Below are positions 1-9,442 of a stretch of DNA of 64,000 bases, piece after piece. The notes under the pieces were generated by a model, which was not told the origin of the DNA, made no database searches, and worked only from the letters and a program-made list of their open reading frames with translations. Positions within the stretch are counted from its first letter, which is position 1. Each line of letters begins with the position of its first letter. Source of the DNA: Cohnella sp. OV330 (lineage in GTDB: Bacteria > Bacillota > Bacilli > Paenibacillales > Paenibacillaceae); assembly GCF_900112065.1 (NCBI RefSeq), contig NZ_FOKE01000003.1:647166-711165 (forward strand), given 5' to 3'. The position numbers and the translations under genes were made by a program.

Positions 1-1
1 G

Positions 2-454
2 CCGCTTAACCTGGTCGAGATGCTGGGGCAGCTGGCCGTTCAGTTCCGGCTTCAATTCGAGCAGGCGGGGGTCGAAGGCGCTGCGACGTTCGCGGAGAAG
101 GAGCTGACCGTGGCGGCGGACGGCGACAAGCTGGTACGGGTGTTCGAAAATCTGATCGACAACGCGATCCGTTACGGCAGGGATGGCGGCAGGATCGACA
201 TTCGGGCGCGGCGAGAAGGAACGGAGGCGGTGGCGGAGATCGTGAATTACGGCGAGCCGCTGCCAGCCTCGGCAATCCCGCTGCTGTTCGACCGTTTTTA
301 CCGGCTGGAGCAGTCCCGTTCGCGGCATACCGGCGGATCGGGCCTCGGGCTCGCGATCGCCAAAAACATCGTCGAGCTGCACGGCGGCTCGATCGCGGCT
401 TCCAGCGGCGAGGGGGGCACGATTTTTGCGGTTCGGCTGCCCTTGATGAGGTAG
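2..454 (+). CDS. Sensor histidine kinase, VanS-like (3' part only)
   Basis: The gene enters from the left edge, so only the catalytic ATP-binding half of a membrane sensor kinase is visible. Seen: the N box ENLIDNAIRYG, the F box region LFDRFYRLEQSRS, and the G box GGSGLGLAIAKNIVELHGG near the C-terminus. The FYRLEQSRS-x-TGGSGLGLAIAK stretch is of the VanS/EnvZ-OmpR-partner type. Such kinases phosphorylate an OmpR-class regulator, which would lie outside the window to the left. It is about 21 kb from the VanC/G-like gene cluster in this window, so a functional link is not shown. The gene ends at a strong hairpin terminator. Confidence 0.9.
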   Translation, partial: PLNLVEMLGQLAVQFRLQFEQAGVEGAATFAEKELTVAADGDKLVRVFENLIDNAIRYGRDGGRIDIRARREGTEAVAEIVNYGEPLPASAIPLLFDRFYRLEQSRSRHTGGSGLGLAIAKNIVELHGGSIAASSGEGGTIFAVRLPLMR

Positions 455-487
455 GTGCAAAGTGAAGGATTAGGTTGGTACTAGCAG

Positions 488-517
488 CGCCGGGTCGAAG
501 TTGACCCGGCGTTTTTT
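488..517 (+). terminator. Rho-independent terminator of the sensor kinase gene
   Basis: A 9-bp perfect stem (CGCCGGGTC / GACCCGGCG) with a 6-base loop is followed by six T residues. It lies 34 bp after the kinase stop codon. Confidence 0.9.
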
Positions 518-730
518 CGGTTCCGGAAAAGCGCCGTTCACAAGGCTTTGTTTTCGGTTGATTGCTCCTTTTGACTCCGATAAGCGCCGAATTGAACGAA
601 TCGACGCAAATTGAAGTGTACATGAACGCGGGAGGAGGCTAAATTAAGGCTGCAGCGGTCGCATAAGCATCGCTCCCCGTCGTCCTCGGGACGCGGGACG
701 CGCAGCATTCGTTACAAAGGAGATTGCAGG

Positions 731-1816
731 ATGAAGAAGCTGAAAGTCGGGATTATCGGCGTTGGAGAGATCGCCCAAATCATTCATTTACCGATCTTGC
801 AATCGCTGCCCGAGCTGTACGAGATCGTCGCCTTATGCGATATCTCTCAGCGGCTGTTAGACGTAATGGGGGAGAAGCACAGCGTGAAAAACTTGTACAC
901 AAACGCTTCGGATATGCTCGACCAAACCGGGTTGGATGCCGTATTCGTACTGAACAACATGGAGTATCATACGGAATGCACGGTCGCGGCGCTCCAAAGG
1001 AATCTTCATGTATTCGTGGAAAAACCCATGTGCGTAACCGAAGCGGAAGCTCGCGACATCATCCGGGCGCGGAACGCGTCGAGTGCGCAGGTGATGGTCG
1101 GCTATATGCGAAGGTTCGCGCCGGCTTACCTGCGCGCGCTGGAGGAGGTACGGGCACTGGGTCAGATCAATTATGCGCGCGTACGCGACATGATCGGGCC
1201 GAACGCGTACTTCACCGGTCAGTCGGGCATTCATGTATACCGGTTCGGCGATATTCCCGCCGAAGCCGTCAAGGATCGCAAGGAGAGAAATACAAGGCTG
1301 ATGCAGGAAGCGATCGGCGAAGCCTCCAATGAAGACTATGCCGCGTACGGTCTGCTTCTTGGCTTGAACAGCCACGATATATCCGCGATGCGCGAGATGC
1401 TCGGCATGCCGATACGCGTGAAGGCGGCTTCTTCCCGGCAAGGCGGCAGATTCAAGAATGCCATCCTGGAATACGACGGCTTCGATGTCATGTTCGAGAC
1501 CGGCGTGGACCAGCAGGGACGTTTTGATGCCCATATTGAAGTGTACGGCGAGCGCCGATCGGTTCTGGTTCAGTACGATACGCCGTATTTGCGCCAATTG
1601 CCGACGACGCTGCGGATTCGGGATACGATCGGGGATGCGCTGGAGGAGACGGTCGTCCGCCCGACGTACAAGGACGCATATACGTGCGAGCTCGAATACT
1701 TCCATGAGGTTGTCGCGAATGGCTTGGCTCCGAAAACGACGCCGGAGGACTATCTGCAGGATCTGACGATTATCAAAATGATCGCGGATGCGGTCCGGCG
1801 AGGTGCGGAGCGATGA
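731..1816 (+). CDS. Gfo/Idh/MocA family oxidoreductase
   Basis: 361 aa. An NAD(P)-dependent sugar dehydrogenase-like protein with an N-terminal Rossmann fold, shown by VGIIGVGEIAQ at residues 6-16 and the family motif EKPMCVT near residue 97. The C-terminal part has the usual mixed alpha/beta substrate domain. Members oxidise or reduce sugars, inositols or sugar acids; the substrate cannot be read from the sequence. The start is supported by AAGGAG eight bases upstream. It is the first gene of a run of same-strand genes: its stop overlaps the next start by four bases (ATGA), which suggests translational coupling with the esterase. Function is probably processing of an imported monosaccharide. 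Confidence 0.88.
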   Translation: MKKLKVGIIGVGEIAQIIHLPILQSLPELYEIVALCDISQRLLDVMGEKHSVKNLYTNASDMLDQTGLDAVFVLNNMEYHTECTVAALQRNLHVFVEKPMCVTEAEARDIIRARNASSAQVMVGYMRRFAPAYLRALEEVRALGQINYARVRDMIGPNAYFTGQSGIHVYRFGDIPAEAVKDRKERNTRLMQEAIGEASNEDYAAYGLLLGLNSHDISAMREMLGMPIRVKAASSRQGGRFKNAILEYDGFDVMFETGVDQQGRFDAHIEVYGERRSVLVQYDTPYLRQLPTTLRIRDTIGDALEETVVRPTYKDAYTCELEYFHEVVANGLAPKTTPEDYLQDLTIIKMIADAVRRGAER

Positions 1817-2925
1817 GAGAGACGGGGGCGCGCGACGCCCGGCAGATGGATTCGAATATGAGAATCGGCGGGGGCGTCGCGCCGGACCTGGACTGGCTGG
1901 CCGTACCCGGCGCGCCCTTCCGCGTGACCGGATTGCCATGGCTGGAACAGGACGGCGTCTTCCGGAGGCTGCCGGTCCGGCCGAGCCATGCGATCCGTCC
2001 GGAAGTGGACCGGCTGGCGAATTTTACGACAGGGGTGCAGGTCCGGTTCAGGACGGATTCCCCGAGGCTGTACGTGCGGGCGAAGCTGGCGGACAAGTAC
2101 AGCATGTACCAGCTGGCGGCGACGGGCCAATGCGGGATCGATTGTTATATCGGCGGGCTTGGCGATCAAAAATACATCAACACGACGCGCTTCGACTTCA
2201 CCCAAACCGAGTATGTCTCCGTCCTGTTCGATGCTCTTCCGCGCGAACTGCGGGACATAACGCTCAATCTGCCTCTGTATCAAGGCGTGGAAGCGTTGTG
2301 GATCGGCGTTGAACCCGCTTCGAAGATGGCCGAATTCCCGGGCTTCCCCACTGACAAAAAGGTGCTGCTCTATGGCACCTCGATTACGCACGGCGCCTGC
2401 GCGACCCGTCCCGGCATGGCCTACCCTAATATTTTAAGCCGGATGTTCCCGCTTGAATTCGTCAATCTCGGTTTTTCCGGCAATGCGCAGGGAGAGCCCG
2501 AGCTCGCCCATCTCATCAGTCAGATCGCGTCTCCGGCCATGCTCGTTCTGGACTACGAGGCGAATACGCCGAGTACGGAGCGGCTAAGGGAATCGCTGCC
2601 TGAATTCATCCGGATTTACCGCAGCCGCCATCCCGCAGTGCCGATTCTCGTACTGTCGCAGATTCGCTTGGCTATGGAGTCGTTCGACGTCGCCGTGGCT
2701 TCCCGCCGCGACGAGCGCAGGCGGATTCAGCGAGAAGAGGTCGAGCGGCGCCGGCTGGCGGGAGACGGTCACATTCATTTTGTCGACGGCACGGATCTGC
2801 TCGGAGAGGCGGATCAGGACTGTACGACGGACGGCATCCACCCTTCGGATCTGGGTTACGACCGCATCGCAAGCAGACTTCGGCCCGTACTGGCCGGGCT
2901 GCTCCATCCAATCGTTGAAGCATAA
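1813..2925 (+). CDS. SGNH/GDSL-type hydrolase (probable carbohydrate esterase)
   Basis: 370 aa. The N-terminal half (about 1-180) is a beta-rich domain carrying GIDCYIGG, which fits the GxDLY domain found before Lipase_GDSL_3 domains. The catalytic half carries block I YGTSITHG with Ser190, block II GFSGNAQG, and block V DGIHPSD with Asp340 and His343, so the Ser-Asp-His set is complete. No signal peptide is seen, so it probably acts in the cytoplasm on small imported substrates. The ATG overlaps the stop of the oxidoreductase gene. Such enzymes usually remove acetyl or other acyl groups from sugars; here that would fit a glycan-use locus. Confidence 0.88.
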   Translation: MRETGARDARQMDSNMRIGGGVAPDLDWLAVPGAPFRVTGLPWLEQDGVFRRLPVRPSHAIRPEVDRLANFTTGVQVRFRTDSPRLYVRAKLADKYSMYQLAATGQCGIDCYIGGLGDQKYINTTRFDFTQTEYVSVLFDALPRELRDITLNLPLYQGVEALWIGVEPASKMAEFPGFPTDKKVLLYGTSITHGACATRPGMAYPNILSRMFPLEFVNLGFSGNAQGEPELAHLISQIASPAMLVLDYEANTPSTERLRESLPEFIRIYRSRHPAVPILVLSQIRLAMESFDVAVASRRDERRRIQREEVERRRLAGDGHIHFVDGTDLLGEADQDCTTDGIHPSDLGYDRIASRLRPVLAGLLHPIVEA

Positions 2926-2943
2926 AAGGAAGGGGCTGCTGTT

Positions 2944-5400
2944 ATGAGCCGGTCCGAGACAATCAAGAGACTCCGGCGGGTTACGCTCGAAATGAGCTTA
3001 AAGCCATTCACAAGCATGGCGCTGCCGGCGATCGAAGCGGTATGCGAAGAAGCGATCCGTCAATGGCTGCCGCTGATCGACATGGCGGACGGCTGCTCGG
3101 TGCTGCTATGGGTTGCCGACGGCAGCGAGATTTTGGAGTGGGACGGCAACGGGGAGCGCGCGATCGAGTGGGGGCGCTATATCGGCTTTGCGAACGAGGA
3201 CCGGTTCGGGCATATCCAACCGAACGATCCCCGGATCGCCAAGCTTTACCGGCCCGACGCCTGCGAGATTACGTACGATAACTTGCGGACGATCGTGGCG
3301 GCGTTCAAGCGGATCGCCCGCGACCGGTTCGGCGTCTCGATGGAAGTGGGCGCCACCTTCGACGCCGGGCCCGAGTTCGCCTACTCCGACTTTAAGTATA
3401 CGCGGCATCCGGAGATCAACCGCGCGAAGCTGGGGGGCAAGGAGATCGCGCTCAAGGCCGATTATACGGTCGTCTGCACGTGGTCGGAGCTTTGCGGGGA
3501 TTCGGTCGCCTATGCCGCCTATCCGGACGGCATTCCCGAAGGCACCCCGTTCGGCGAATTTCTCGGCCGGCAATGCGCGAGCTTCCTCCCCGCGCTCGGG
3601 TTCGACTATATTTGGTTCTCGAACGGCTTCGGGTTTTCCTATTTTCCTTGGACGTACCTGGGAGCGAACTACGACGGCACGTCGATGCCGACGGCGGACT
3701 ACCGCGAACTGGCGGACCAAACGCTGTCGTTCTGGGAACATTTCAAGCGGGAATGCCCGGGTTATCGCACGGAAGTACGTGGCACCAACTTCGGAACGGG
3801 GATGGATCTGGCCAAGGACTTCATTCCGCTGCAGGAGATGTACCGCAGAAATTATATCGAGCTGCCGCCTCCGAATTCGCCGTGGGGCGCGCTCAACTTC
3901 GATTTCGGCCTGGAGATCGCGTCCTATATGTCCCGCATCGCGGTATTGCCGGGCGAGACCTACCCTTATCGCTTCTATCCGAACGATCCCTGGTTCTGGC
4001 AAAATCCCTGGTGGGATCTGTACGACCGGGAGCCGCACGACATTTATTGCCCCATGTCGGTCGCCCGGATGAATAGCGACGGCGAGCTGGAGAATCCGGG
4101 CATCGTCGAGCTGCTGACGATCGATACGGAGAAAGGCGAACTGAACGCGGATTGTCCGGCGGAGGTCATTCCCCACTTGCGCAGGGCGATCAAGGACTAT
4201 CCCGATCAAGCCGGCATTCTCGCCTGGCTGTATCCGTTCAGCGAGTACCATGCCTCCGTCGAGCGATCGGCGGAAGCCGCCAAGTCGATCTTCTTCGAGG
4301 AATGGTTCGTGCGCAACGCGGTGAACGAGGGAATGCCGCTCAATACGGTACTCAGCACGGACGACTTGGCGGCGATGCAGGACGGGGCGCTGGGAAAGCT
4401 GCGGGATACGATCTTATGGACGCCGGCCTCCTGGCTGACGGGGGCGAACGCCGCAAGCCTGGCCGCTTTCATCCGGGAGGGCGGCAGAGCGATCGTTTAC
4501 GGCAGCGTCGTAGACCCGGAGCTCCAGCAGCTGCTGAATCTCCGGCAGGATGCGGGAATCCAGGGCGAGATCGCGCTCTCCTGCGCGCTGCCGCAGGATC
4601 GATTGTCCGAGACGACCGAGTCGACCGCCGTTTTCCTGCACGATCCGCAGATCGGCGGAGGCGCGCTAGGCGAGGTACTGAACGATGCGGACGATCCCGG
4701 CACGAAGGTATGCGCGACCGGCATTCAAGGCGATCAGGTGCGCGTCCTGGCGCTGACGCGTGAACTGCCGGCGTGGAACGGCGGCAAGATCGGATGGGTT
4801 CGCGGCTCCTTGCCCTTCGAATCGGGCGCCGTATCCCATCTGCCGAACCGGCAGCCCGAGCGGTTCAAGGACATCTCGGTGCTGGCAAGGCAGCTGCTTG
4901 CCGAGTTCGGGTATGAACTGCAGCAGGTCAAGCAGTCGGAAGCGGATAAGCCGGCGCTCTTGTTCGTGACGCGCAGCGACAATGGCTTTTGGTTTACGGG
5001 CTGCCGTCAGGACACGTCCGTGACCCTTCGCCTGCGCTTTCCCGAAGGGGTACCGGCGATTATCGGGCAGACGACGAGGGCGGGGGAAGGCGCCGCGCCT
5101 TATGCGCCGGACCGCACCTTCCACGACGAATGCCGCGTCTTCGTCAAGCAGCGCGAGACGACCTCCGTCTCCTGCCGGGAGCTCGCGCCGGGACCGACGC
5201 CGAAGAAGAGCTCGGAGCGGATGCTCTTCGTCGCCGGTCTGCGGGAAGCGCAGGTGACGATCTACCCGCCGCTGGCAAACCTTCGTGCAGGAAGCGTAGA
5301 AGTGCGGGGAGAGTCTGCGTATCTGGATCTTACGGACTGCATCCGGGGCGATCGGCTCGTGTTGACGAATATCAGCGGCGCGATCGAGATCACATGGTAG
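2944..5400 (+). CDS. Unrecognised 818-aa protein, possibly glycoside hydrolase-like
   Basis: I do not recognise a named family. The start has GGAAGGGG about 8 bases upstream. The N-terminal 430 residues are rich in Trp, Tyr and acidic residues (for example WVADGSEILEW, FDAGPEFAYSDFKY, RFYPNDPWFWQNPWWD), as in TIM-barrel glycosidases. From about residue 470 a segment (TPASWLTGANAASLAAFIREGG) recalls the glutamine-amidotransferase-like middle domain of some beta-galactosidases. The C-terminus looks beta-rich. There is no signal peptide or membrane segment. It sits between an SGNH esterase and a sugar isomerase, so a role in sugar breakdown is likely, but that is inference from context only. Confidence 0.8.
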   Translation: MSRSETIKRLRRVTLEMSLKPFTSMALPAIEAVCEEAIRQWLPLIDMADGCSVLLWVADGSEILEWDGNGERAIEWGRYIGFANEDRFGHIQPNDPRIAKLYRPDACEITYDNLRTIVAAFKRIARDRFGVSMEVGATFDAGPEFAYSDFKYTRHPEINRAKLGGKEIALKADYTVVCTWSELCGDSVAYAAYPDGIPEGTPFGEFLGRQCASFLPALGFDYIWFSNGFGFSYFPWTYLGANYDGTSMPTADYRELADQTLSFWEHFKRECPGYRTEVRGTNFGTGMDLAKDFIPLQEMYRRNYIELPPPNSPWGALNFDFGLEIASYMSRIAVLPGETYPYRFYPNDPWFWQNPWWDLYDREPHDIYCPMSVARMNSDGELENPGIVELLTIDTEKGELNADCPAEVIPHLRRAIKDYPDQAGILAWLYPFSEYHASVERSAEAAKSIFFEEWFVRNAVNEGMPLNTVLSTDDLAAMQDGALGKLRDTILWTPASWLTGANAASLAAFIREGGRAIVYGSVVDPELQQLLNLRQDAGIQGEIALSCALPQDRLSETTESTAVFLHDPQIGGGALGEVLNDADDPGTKVCATGIQGDQVRVLALTRELPAWNGGKIGWVRGSLPFESGAVSHLPNRQPERFKDISVLARQLLAEFGYELQQVKQSEADKPALLFVTRSDNGFWFTGCRQDTSVTLRLRFPEGVPAIIGQTTRAGEGAAPYAPDRTFHDECRVFVKQRETTSVSCRELAPGPTPKKSSERMLFVAGLREAQVTIYPPLANLRAGSVEVRGESAYLDLTDCIRGDRLVLTNISGAIEITW

Positions 5401-5443
5401 AACTGGTAGAGATAATAGATATAGCAGAGAAGGGGGAAATCGA

Positions 5444-6208
5444 GTGAAGCACAAGTTTGCGGTGCAGCTGTACACGCTGCGCAAGGAATGCGAGCGGGAT
5501 TTTCCCGAGACGCTTCGAACGCTCGGCCAGATGGGCTGGGCCGGCGTTGAAACGGCCGGTTTGCACGGCCATGACGCAGCGGAGATCGCGGAGGTGCTGA
5601 GAGAAGCGGGACTGAAAACGGCGGGCATGCATATTTCCGTCGAGCGTCTGCGCGCCGAGCCGGACAGCGTCAAGGCGGAGGCGAGACAGCTCGGCACCAA
5701 CCGGCTGATCTGCCCGTCCGTGCCGCATGAATGGCGCGACGAGCAGGGCTATATCCGGTTGCGCGAGGAATTGAACGCGGCTGCGCGCGAGCTGCGGGAC
5801 GAGGGGTTCACGGTCGCGTTTCACAACCACGCCTTCGAATTCGAGACGCGCGTCGGAACGACGGACGCCCTGTCTTATCTGCTCGATCCTGCGGCGGACA
5901 ACGCCATATTGGCCGAGATTGATGTATACTGGGTGAGCAAAGCCGGAAAAGACCCGGCCGCATTCGTGGCGCCGTATCGCGGTCGCATGCCGACGATGCA
6001 CCTGAAGGACATGACCGCCGACGAACGCAGAACGTACGCCGAGATCGGAACGGGCCTGATCGACTTCGAGCCCTTGCTTCTATGGGGGGAGCGCAGCGGC
6101 GTGGAATGGTATGTCGTCGAGCAGGATATCTGCGAGGGCGACGCGCTGGACAGCGTGCGGATCAGCCTGGACAACCTGCATGCGCTGGCCGACAGGCTGG
6201 GCGTCTAG
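5444..6208 (+). CDS. Sugar phosphate isomerase/epimerase (AP-endonuclease-2 fold)
   Basis: 254 aa, usual length for the family. GTG start with AAGGGGG seven bases upstream. The protein has the TIM-barrel pattern of xylose-isomerase-like/IolE-type proteins: FAVQLYTLR at the N-terminus, FHNHAFEFE (metal-binding His), EIDVYWV, and MPTMHLKDM near the C-terminus, which supply the usual Glu, Asp and His metal ligands. It would isomerise or epimerise a sugar or keto-sugar, and pairs naturally with the Gfo/Idh/MocA oxidoreductase upstream, as in inositol and 3-keto-sugar pathways. The exact substrate is unknown. Confidence 0.87.
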   Translation: MKHKFAVQLYTLRKECERDFPETLRTLGQMGWAGVETAGLHGHDAAEIAEVLREAGLKTAGMHISVERLRAEPDSVKAEARQLGTNRLICPSVPHEWRDEQGYIRLREELNAAARELRDEGFTVAFHNHAFEFETRVGTTDALSYLLDPAADNAILAEIDVYWVSKAGKDPAAFVAPYRGRMPTMHLKDMTADERRTYAEIGTGLIDFEPLLLWGERSGVEWYVVEQDICEGDALDSVRISLDNLHALADRLGV

Positions 6209-6324
6209 ACCGTTATATTAGATCAAAAGCAAGGGGCTGGCGGATGCCGGTCCTCTTCGGCATTTGGCACGCAAGGCAGCGAAGACGATCACCCCTGCCT
6301 CGAAGAAGGAGAGGAGATTCCCGC

Positions 6325-8661
6325 ATGAAGCGATTCGGGGCTAAGGCTTACTATATCAAAATGCTGCTATGGATCAGCATGGCGATTCTGCTCATCGTCG
6401 TCGTGCTGTCCGCCGTCGTCTACATCAACGCCCAGAAGCTGCTCGTCAAAAACGAGTATGCCTCCAATCAGAAAATACTGTATCAAGTCAAATACAATAT
6501 GGAATTCATGGATCAGACGATAGCGAGCCTGTGCCAGTCGCTTTATTTGAACAGCGACGTAGCCGCGGTCATGTACGCCAGACAGGAGAATATGGTCGAG
6601 GTTGCCAACAGGCTGAACAAAGTCACCAGCTCCGTCACCTCGGCCAATCCGTATATTCATTCGCTCACGATCTACAACCGGAATCTGGATCAGACGTACA
6701 ATGCGGGGAGACCTTTGTTTTTTGAAGACCGGCTGCTAGGCGAGCTGTACGATTCGGACCGGCTGCTGCCCAAGATGAAGCCGATTTTCCGCAACATTCA
6801 GAAGCTCGTGAACGGGAAGACCGAGCCTGAGTACGTATTCTCCTATATGATGTACGAGACATCGGCGAGCGATCAGAAGCCGGACGGCGTCATCGTGGTC
6901 AATGTCCGGTCCGAATGGCTGCTCGACAACATCGGCGAGATCAACATGATCGACAAGCGCAAGGGCGACAATATATTCATTATGGACCAGGCCGGCGAGT
7001 ACCTGGACGACGGTACGGGCGACCGGGAGATCATGAAGTGGCTGAAAAGCGACTTTGCGGCCTACCAAGCCGCGCATCCCGACGCCGATTCGGAAGGTTT
7101 TTTTCAGCGCAAGCACGGGGGCAAGCCGTATTTGATCACGTATTCGAACGTCGACGGCGCCGGCATGACGCTGCTCAAGACGCAGCCGGTCCTTGAAGTT
7201 TATCAATCGATCGACAGACTCCGGACCAGCATTCTGCTCATTACGCTGATCGCTTTGCTGCTGGCGTTCGTCGTCTCCATCCTGATCTCCCGGACCATTT
7301 ACCGGCCGATCGGCAATCTGGTGAACGCGGTGAAGCAGAACAGGCCGGGCAGAGCGGTCGAGGCCGAGGTCGGCGACGAGATCTCTTATTTGAATACCGT
7401 TTATCGGCAATCGATGGAGGAGTTGAATCTTTTTTACAAGGAAAAAGATCAGTACAAGGATGTCATGAAGCATTATTGGCTGAGCCGGCTGCTCGCCGAG
7501 CGCTTTTCGATCCCGGAGCCCGAGCTGGCTTCCTTGTTCAGGGAGATGAGGATCTCCTTGCCGCCATCGGGCGCGTATGCAGTCTGTTTATTGAAAATCG
7601 ACAACTACAAGGAATTCCAGCAGTTTTTCTCCGCTCGGGACAAGGAAACGATCCGGTTCGCCCTGATCAATATCGCCTCGGAGATCGTGGCCGGCAAGTA
7701 TGCGAACGAAGGCATCGACATGAAGGAAGATCATGTTCTGCTGATCGTGAGCGTACCGGAGGAGAGCCCGGACTGGCAATCCGGACTCGCAGCGCTGATG
7801 GCCGAGGCGCAGGACAATTTCTCCCGTTTTTTCAAGGTGACGTTCACCGCTTCGATCAGCGGCAAGGCCGAGGCGCTCGGCGGATTGCACGCGCAGTATA
7901 CGCAAGCGATGGACCAGTCGATGTACCGTCTGCAGTTGGGCCATGGCTCCGTCATCACGCAGGAGCGCCTCCGGGGATGCGCCGACAACAAAAAAACGGG
8001 TTACTCCAAGGAATTGGAAGATTGGCTGATGGAGACGATCAAGTCGGGCAACGTCGCCGCGATGCGGGACGTGCTGGCGAACCTGTTCGAGGAGATGGCG
8101 GCGCTGAATTATCACAACGCCCTGATCTCGATTCTCCGCCTGGCGGATGCCGTGATCGAAGGGCTGGACAAGGCAAAGGTGACGGCAGCTCCCTCTCTGC
8201 AGAAGGCATCGATCGGCAGGCATATCCTGGAGAAGGAGACGATGGCCGAGATCGAGCGTATCGTCTGGAGCGGCTTGCAGGACTCGTTCAATAAGGAGAC
8301 GGCCGAGGATGCCGAAGCGCTCAACTACTTTGTCGTGGACGCCGTGACGGAATACGTCCATCGCAATTATCAGGATCCCTCCCTGAGCCTGTCCTCGATC
8401 GCTTCGATGATGAAGATCTCCTCGCGAAGCTTAAGCAAGATCTACAAGGAAGCGACCCAGCTGTCGATCGCGGATCTGATCAACGGCGTGCGCCTGACCA
8501 AAGCGGCGGAGCTTCTGATTCAGGAAGACTTGAGCGTGTACGAGATCGTGCAGAAGGTGGGCATCACGAACGAGACGTATTTTTTCAGCCTCTTCAAGAA
8601 GAAATACAAGATGACCCCCAAGGAATACGCGCTGCAGCGCAACGCGAACCAGATCAACTAG
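6325..8661 (+). CDS. Membrane-bound AraC-family transcriptional regulator
   Basis: 778 aa from the ATG at 6325, chosen because AAGGAGAGGAG lies just upstream; an open frame extends further but lacks a comparable site. Layout: transmembrane helix at about 15-37, an outside sensor region, second helix at about 303-323, a HAMP-like linker, a degenerate cyclase-like region (about 410-540), and two AraC helix-turn-helix motifs at about 667-775 (LSLSSIASMMKISSRSLSKI). Proteins of this build are common in Paenibacillus next to LplB/YtcP importers and probably sense an outside sugar and act directly on DNA without a separate kinase. It likely controls the importer operon that starts at 9443. Confidence 0.9.
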   Translation: MKRFGAKAYYIKMLLWISMAILLIVVVLSAVVYINAQKLLVKNEYASNQKILYQVKYNMEFMDQTIASLCQSLYLNSDVAAVMYARQENMVEVANRLNKVTSSVTSANPYIHSLTIYNRNLDQTYNAGRPLFFEDRLLGELYDSDRLLPKMKPIFRNIQKLVNGKTEPEYVFSYMMYETSASDQKPDGVIVVNVRSEWLLDNIGEINMIDKRKGDNIFIMDQAGEYLDDGTGDREIMKWLKSDFAAYQAAHPDADSEGFFQRKHGGKPYLITYSNVDGAGMTLLKTQPVLEVYQSIDRLRTSILLITLIALLLAFVVSILISRTIYRPIGNLVNAVKQNRPGRAVEAEVGDEISYLNTVYRQSMEELNLFYKEKDQYKDVMKHYWLSRLLAERFSIPEPELASLFREMRISLPPSGAYAVCLLKIDNYKEFQQFFSARDKETIRFALINIASEIVAGKYANEGIDMKEDHVLLIVSVPEESPDWQSGLAALMAEAQDNFSRFFKVTFTASISGKAEALGGLHAQYTQAMDQSMYRLQLGHGSVITQERLRGCADNKKTGYSKELEDWLMETIKSGNVAAMRDVLANLFEEMAALNYHNALISILRLADAVIEGLDKAKVTAAPSLQKASIGRHILEKETMAEIERIVWSGLQDSFNKETAEDAEALNYFVVDAVTEYVHRNYQDPSLSLSSIASMMKISSRSLSKIYKEATQLSIADLINGVRLTKAAELLIQEDLSVYEIVQKVGITNETYFFSLFKKKYKMTPKEYALQRNANQIN

Positions 8662-8710
8662 TCATGGCGTCATTTGGAGTTCTACTGAAAAAAATCCGCT
8701 TGAAAAGCAA

Positions 8711-8750
8711 GGTACAGTCCCATGGGAAGCTCAGGGACCGTACCTTTTTT
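8711..8750 (+). terminator. Terminator of the AraC regulator gene
   Basis: An 11-bp stem with a single A-C mismatch (GGTACAGTCCC / GGGACCGTACC) is followed by six T residues, 50 bp after the stop codon. Confidence 0.9.
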
Positions 8751-9442
8751 GCATGGCATTCAAAGCTTGCGGGACCGGTCGATGCCACGCCTCTATAAAA
8801 GAAATCCGATAAGATGGTCTTTGGGGAGATTAGAAAGTATGAATATGGGCGGCAATTGCGGAATGTTAAACGCGACACGCTTTCGGCGTACCGCGGCTTT
8901 ATGGAGGGGGCGGGCTAAAAAACTGCATCTGTACATGTATTTTCTAACGGCTCGCGCCACTCGATGGAATGCCTGCTAATGTGCAGGTAAATGCAATGCG
9001 CAAGCAATAAATCCGGAAGGTGGAAGGAAATAACTGCATTTTTGCATCTATCCCATACAAAGGACGCGAAGTTGGCGAAAAAAGATGTATTTTTGCAGGC
9101 ATTGCGGCGAAAGAACGACGCTGGCAGCGATACGCTGGTCCGTTGAAAGGCAGTCGAAGCCATCGTTAGGCGTTCCGCGCGCGGTTCTACAGCGACCACC
9201 GCACCTCCGCGACCACCGCACCTCCGCGACCACCGCACCTCCGCGACCACCGCACCTCCGCGACCACCATCTTGCACCGCATTCCTTTTGCTTGAGGCTT
9301 CGGGAAAACGCATATTGCTCCGATCGGAGGCTTCAACGCCGGTTTTTATAGGAAAATGCCGTTTTTAAAATATACATTCCCGCCTTCCGCGCCTAAAGTT
9401 GGCTTATCACGACAAGCAATGCGAAAAGGAAGTGCAGGACGC
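8751..9442. other. Intergenic region with repeats, no supported gene
   Basis: About 690 bp with no convincing gene. It holds the motif TGCATTTTTGCA at 9035-9046 and a variant TGTATTTTTGCA 51 bp later (9086-9097), a 17-bp tandem repeat (9193-9269), and a perfect 12-bp palindrome CTCCGATCGGAG at 9318-9329 that could be an operator for the importer operon downstream. Short open frames here have repeat-derived or unremarkable translations. Confidence 0.6.
9193..9269. repeat. 17-bp tandem repeat, 4.5 copies
   Basis: Four identical copies of CGACCACCGCACCTCCG (9193-9209, 9210-9226, 9227-9243, 9244-9260) are followed by a partial fifth copy. The unit is strongly C-rich on this strand. It lies about 170 bp upstream of the importer operon. 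Confidence 0.95.

Noticed and set aside
2..454. VanS partner of the Van-like cluster at 21865-26057
   Set aside because: It resembles VanS, but it lies about 21 kb away behind its own terminator; many EnvZ-type kinases look alike, so the link is not supported.
8722..8979. Possible small gene after the AraC regulator
   Set aside because: It begins inside the terminator hairpin and shows no plausible protein character.
9085..9351. 88-aa open frame over the 17-bp repeat
   Set aside because: The translation (RPPHLRDH repeats) is just the tandem repeat, with no start site.
9356..9442. Upstream start for the LplB-type permease
   Set aside because: The ATGs at 9356 and 9419 have no ribosome binding site, whereas the ATG at 9443 has AAGGAAG at the right distance and gives a typical N-terminus.
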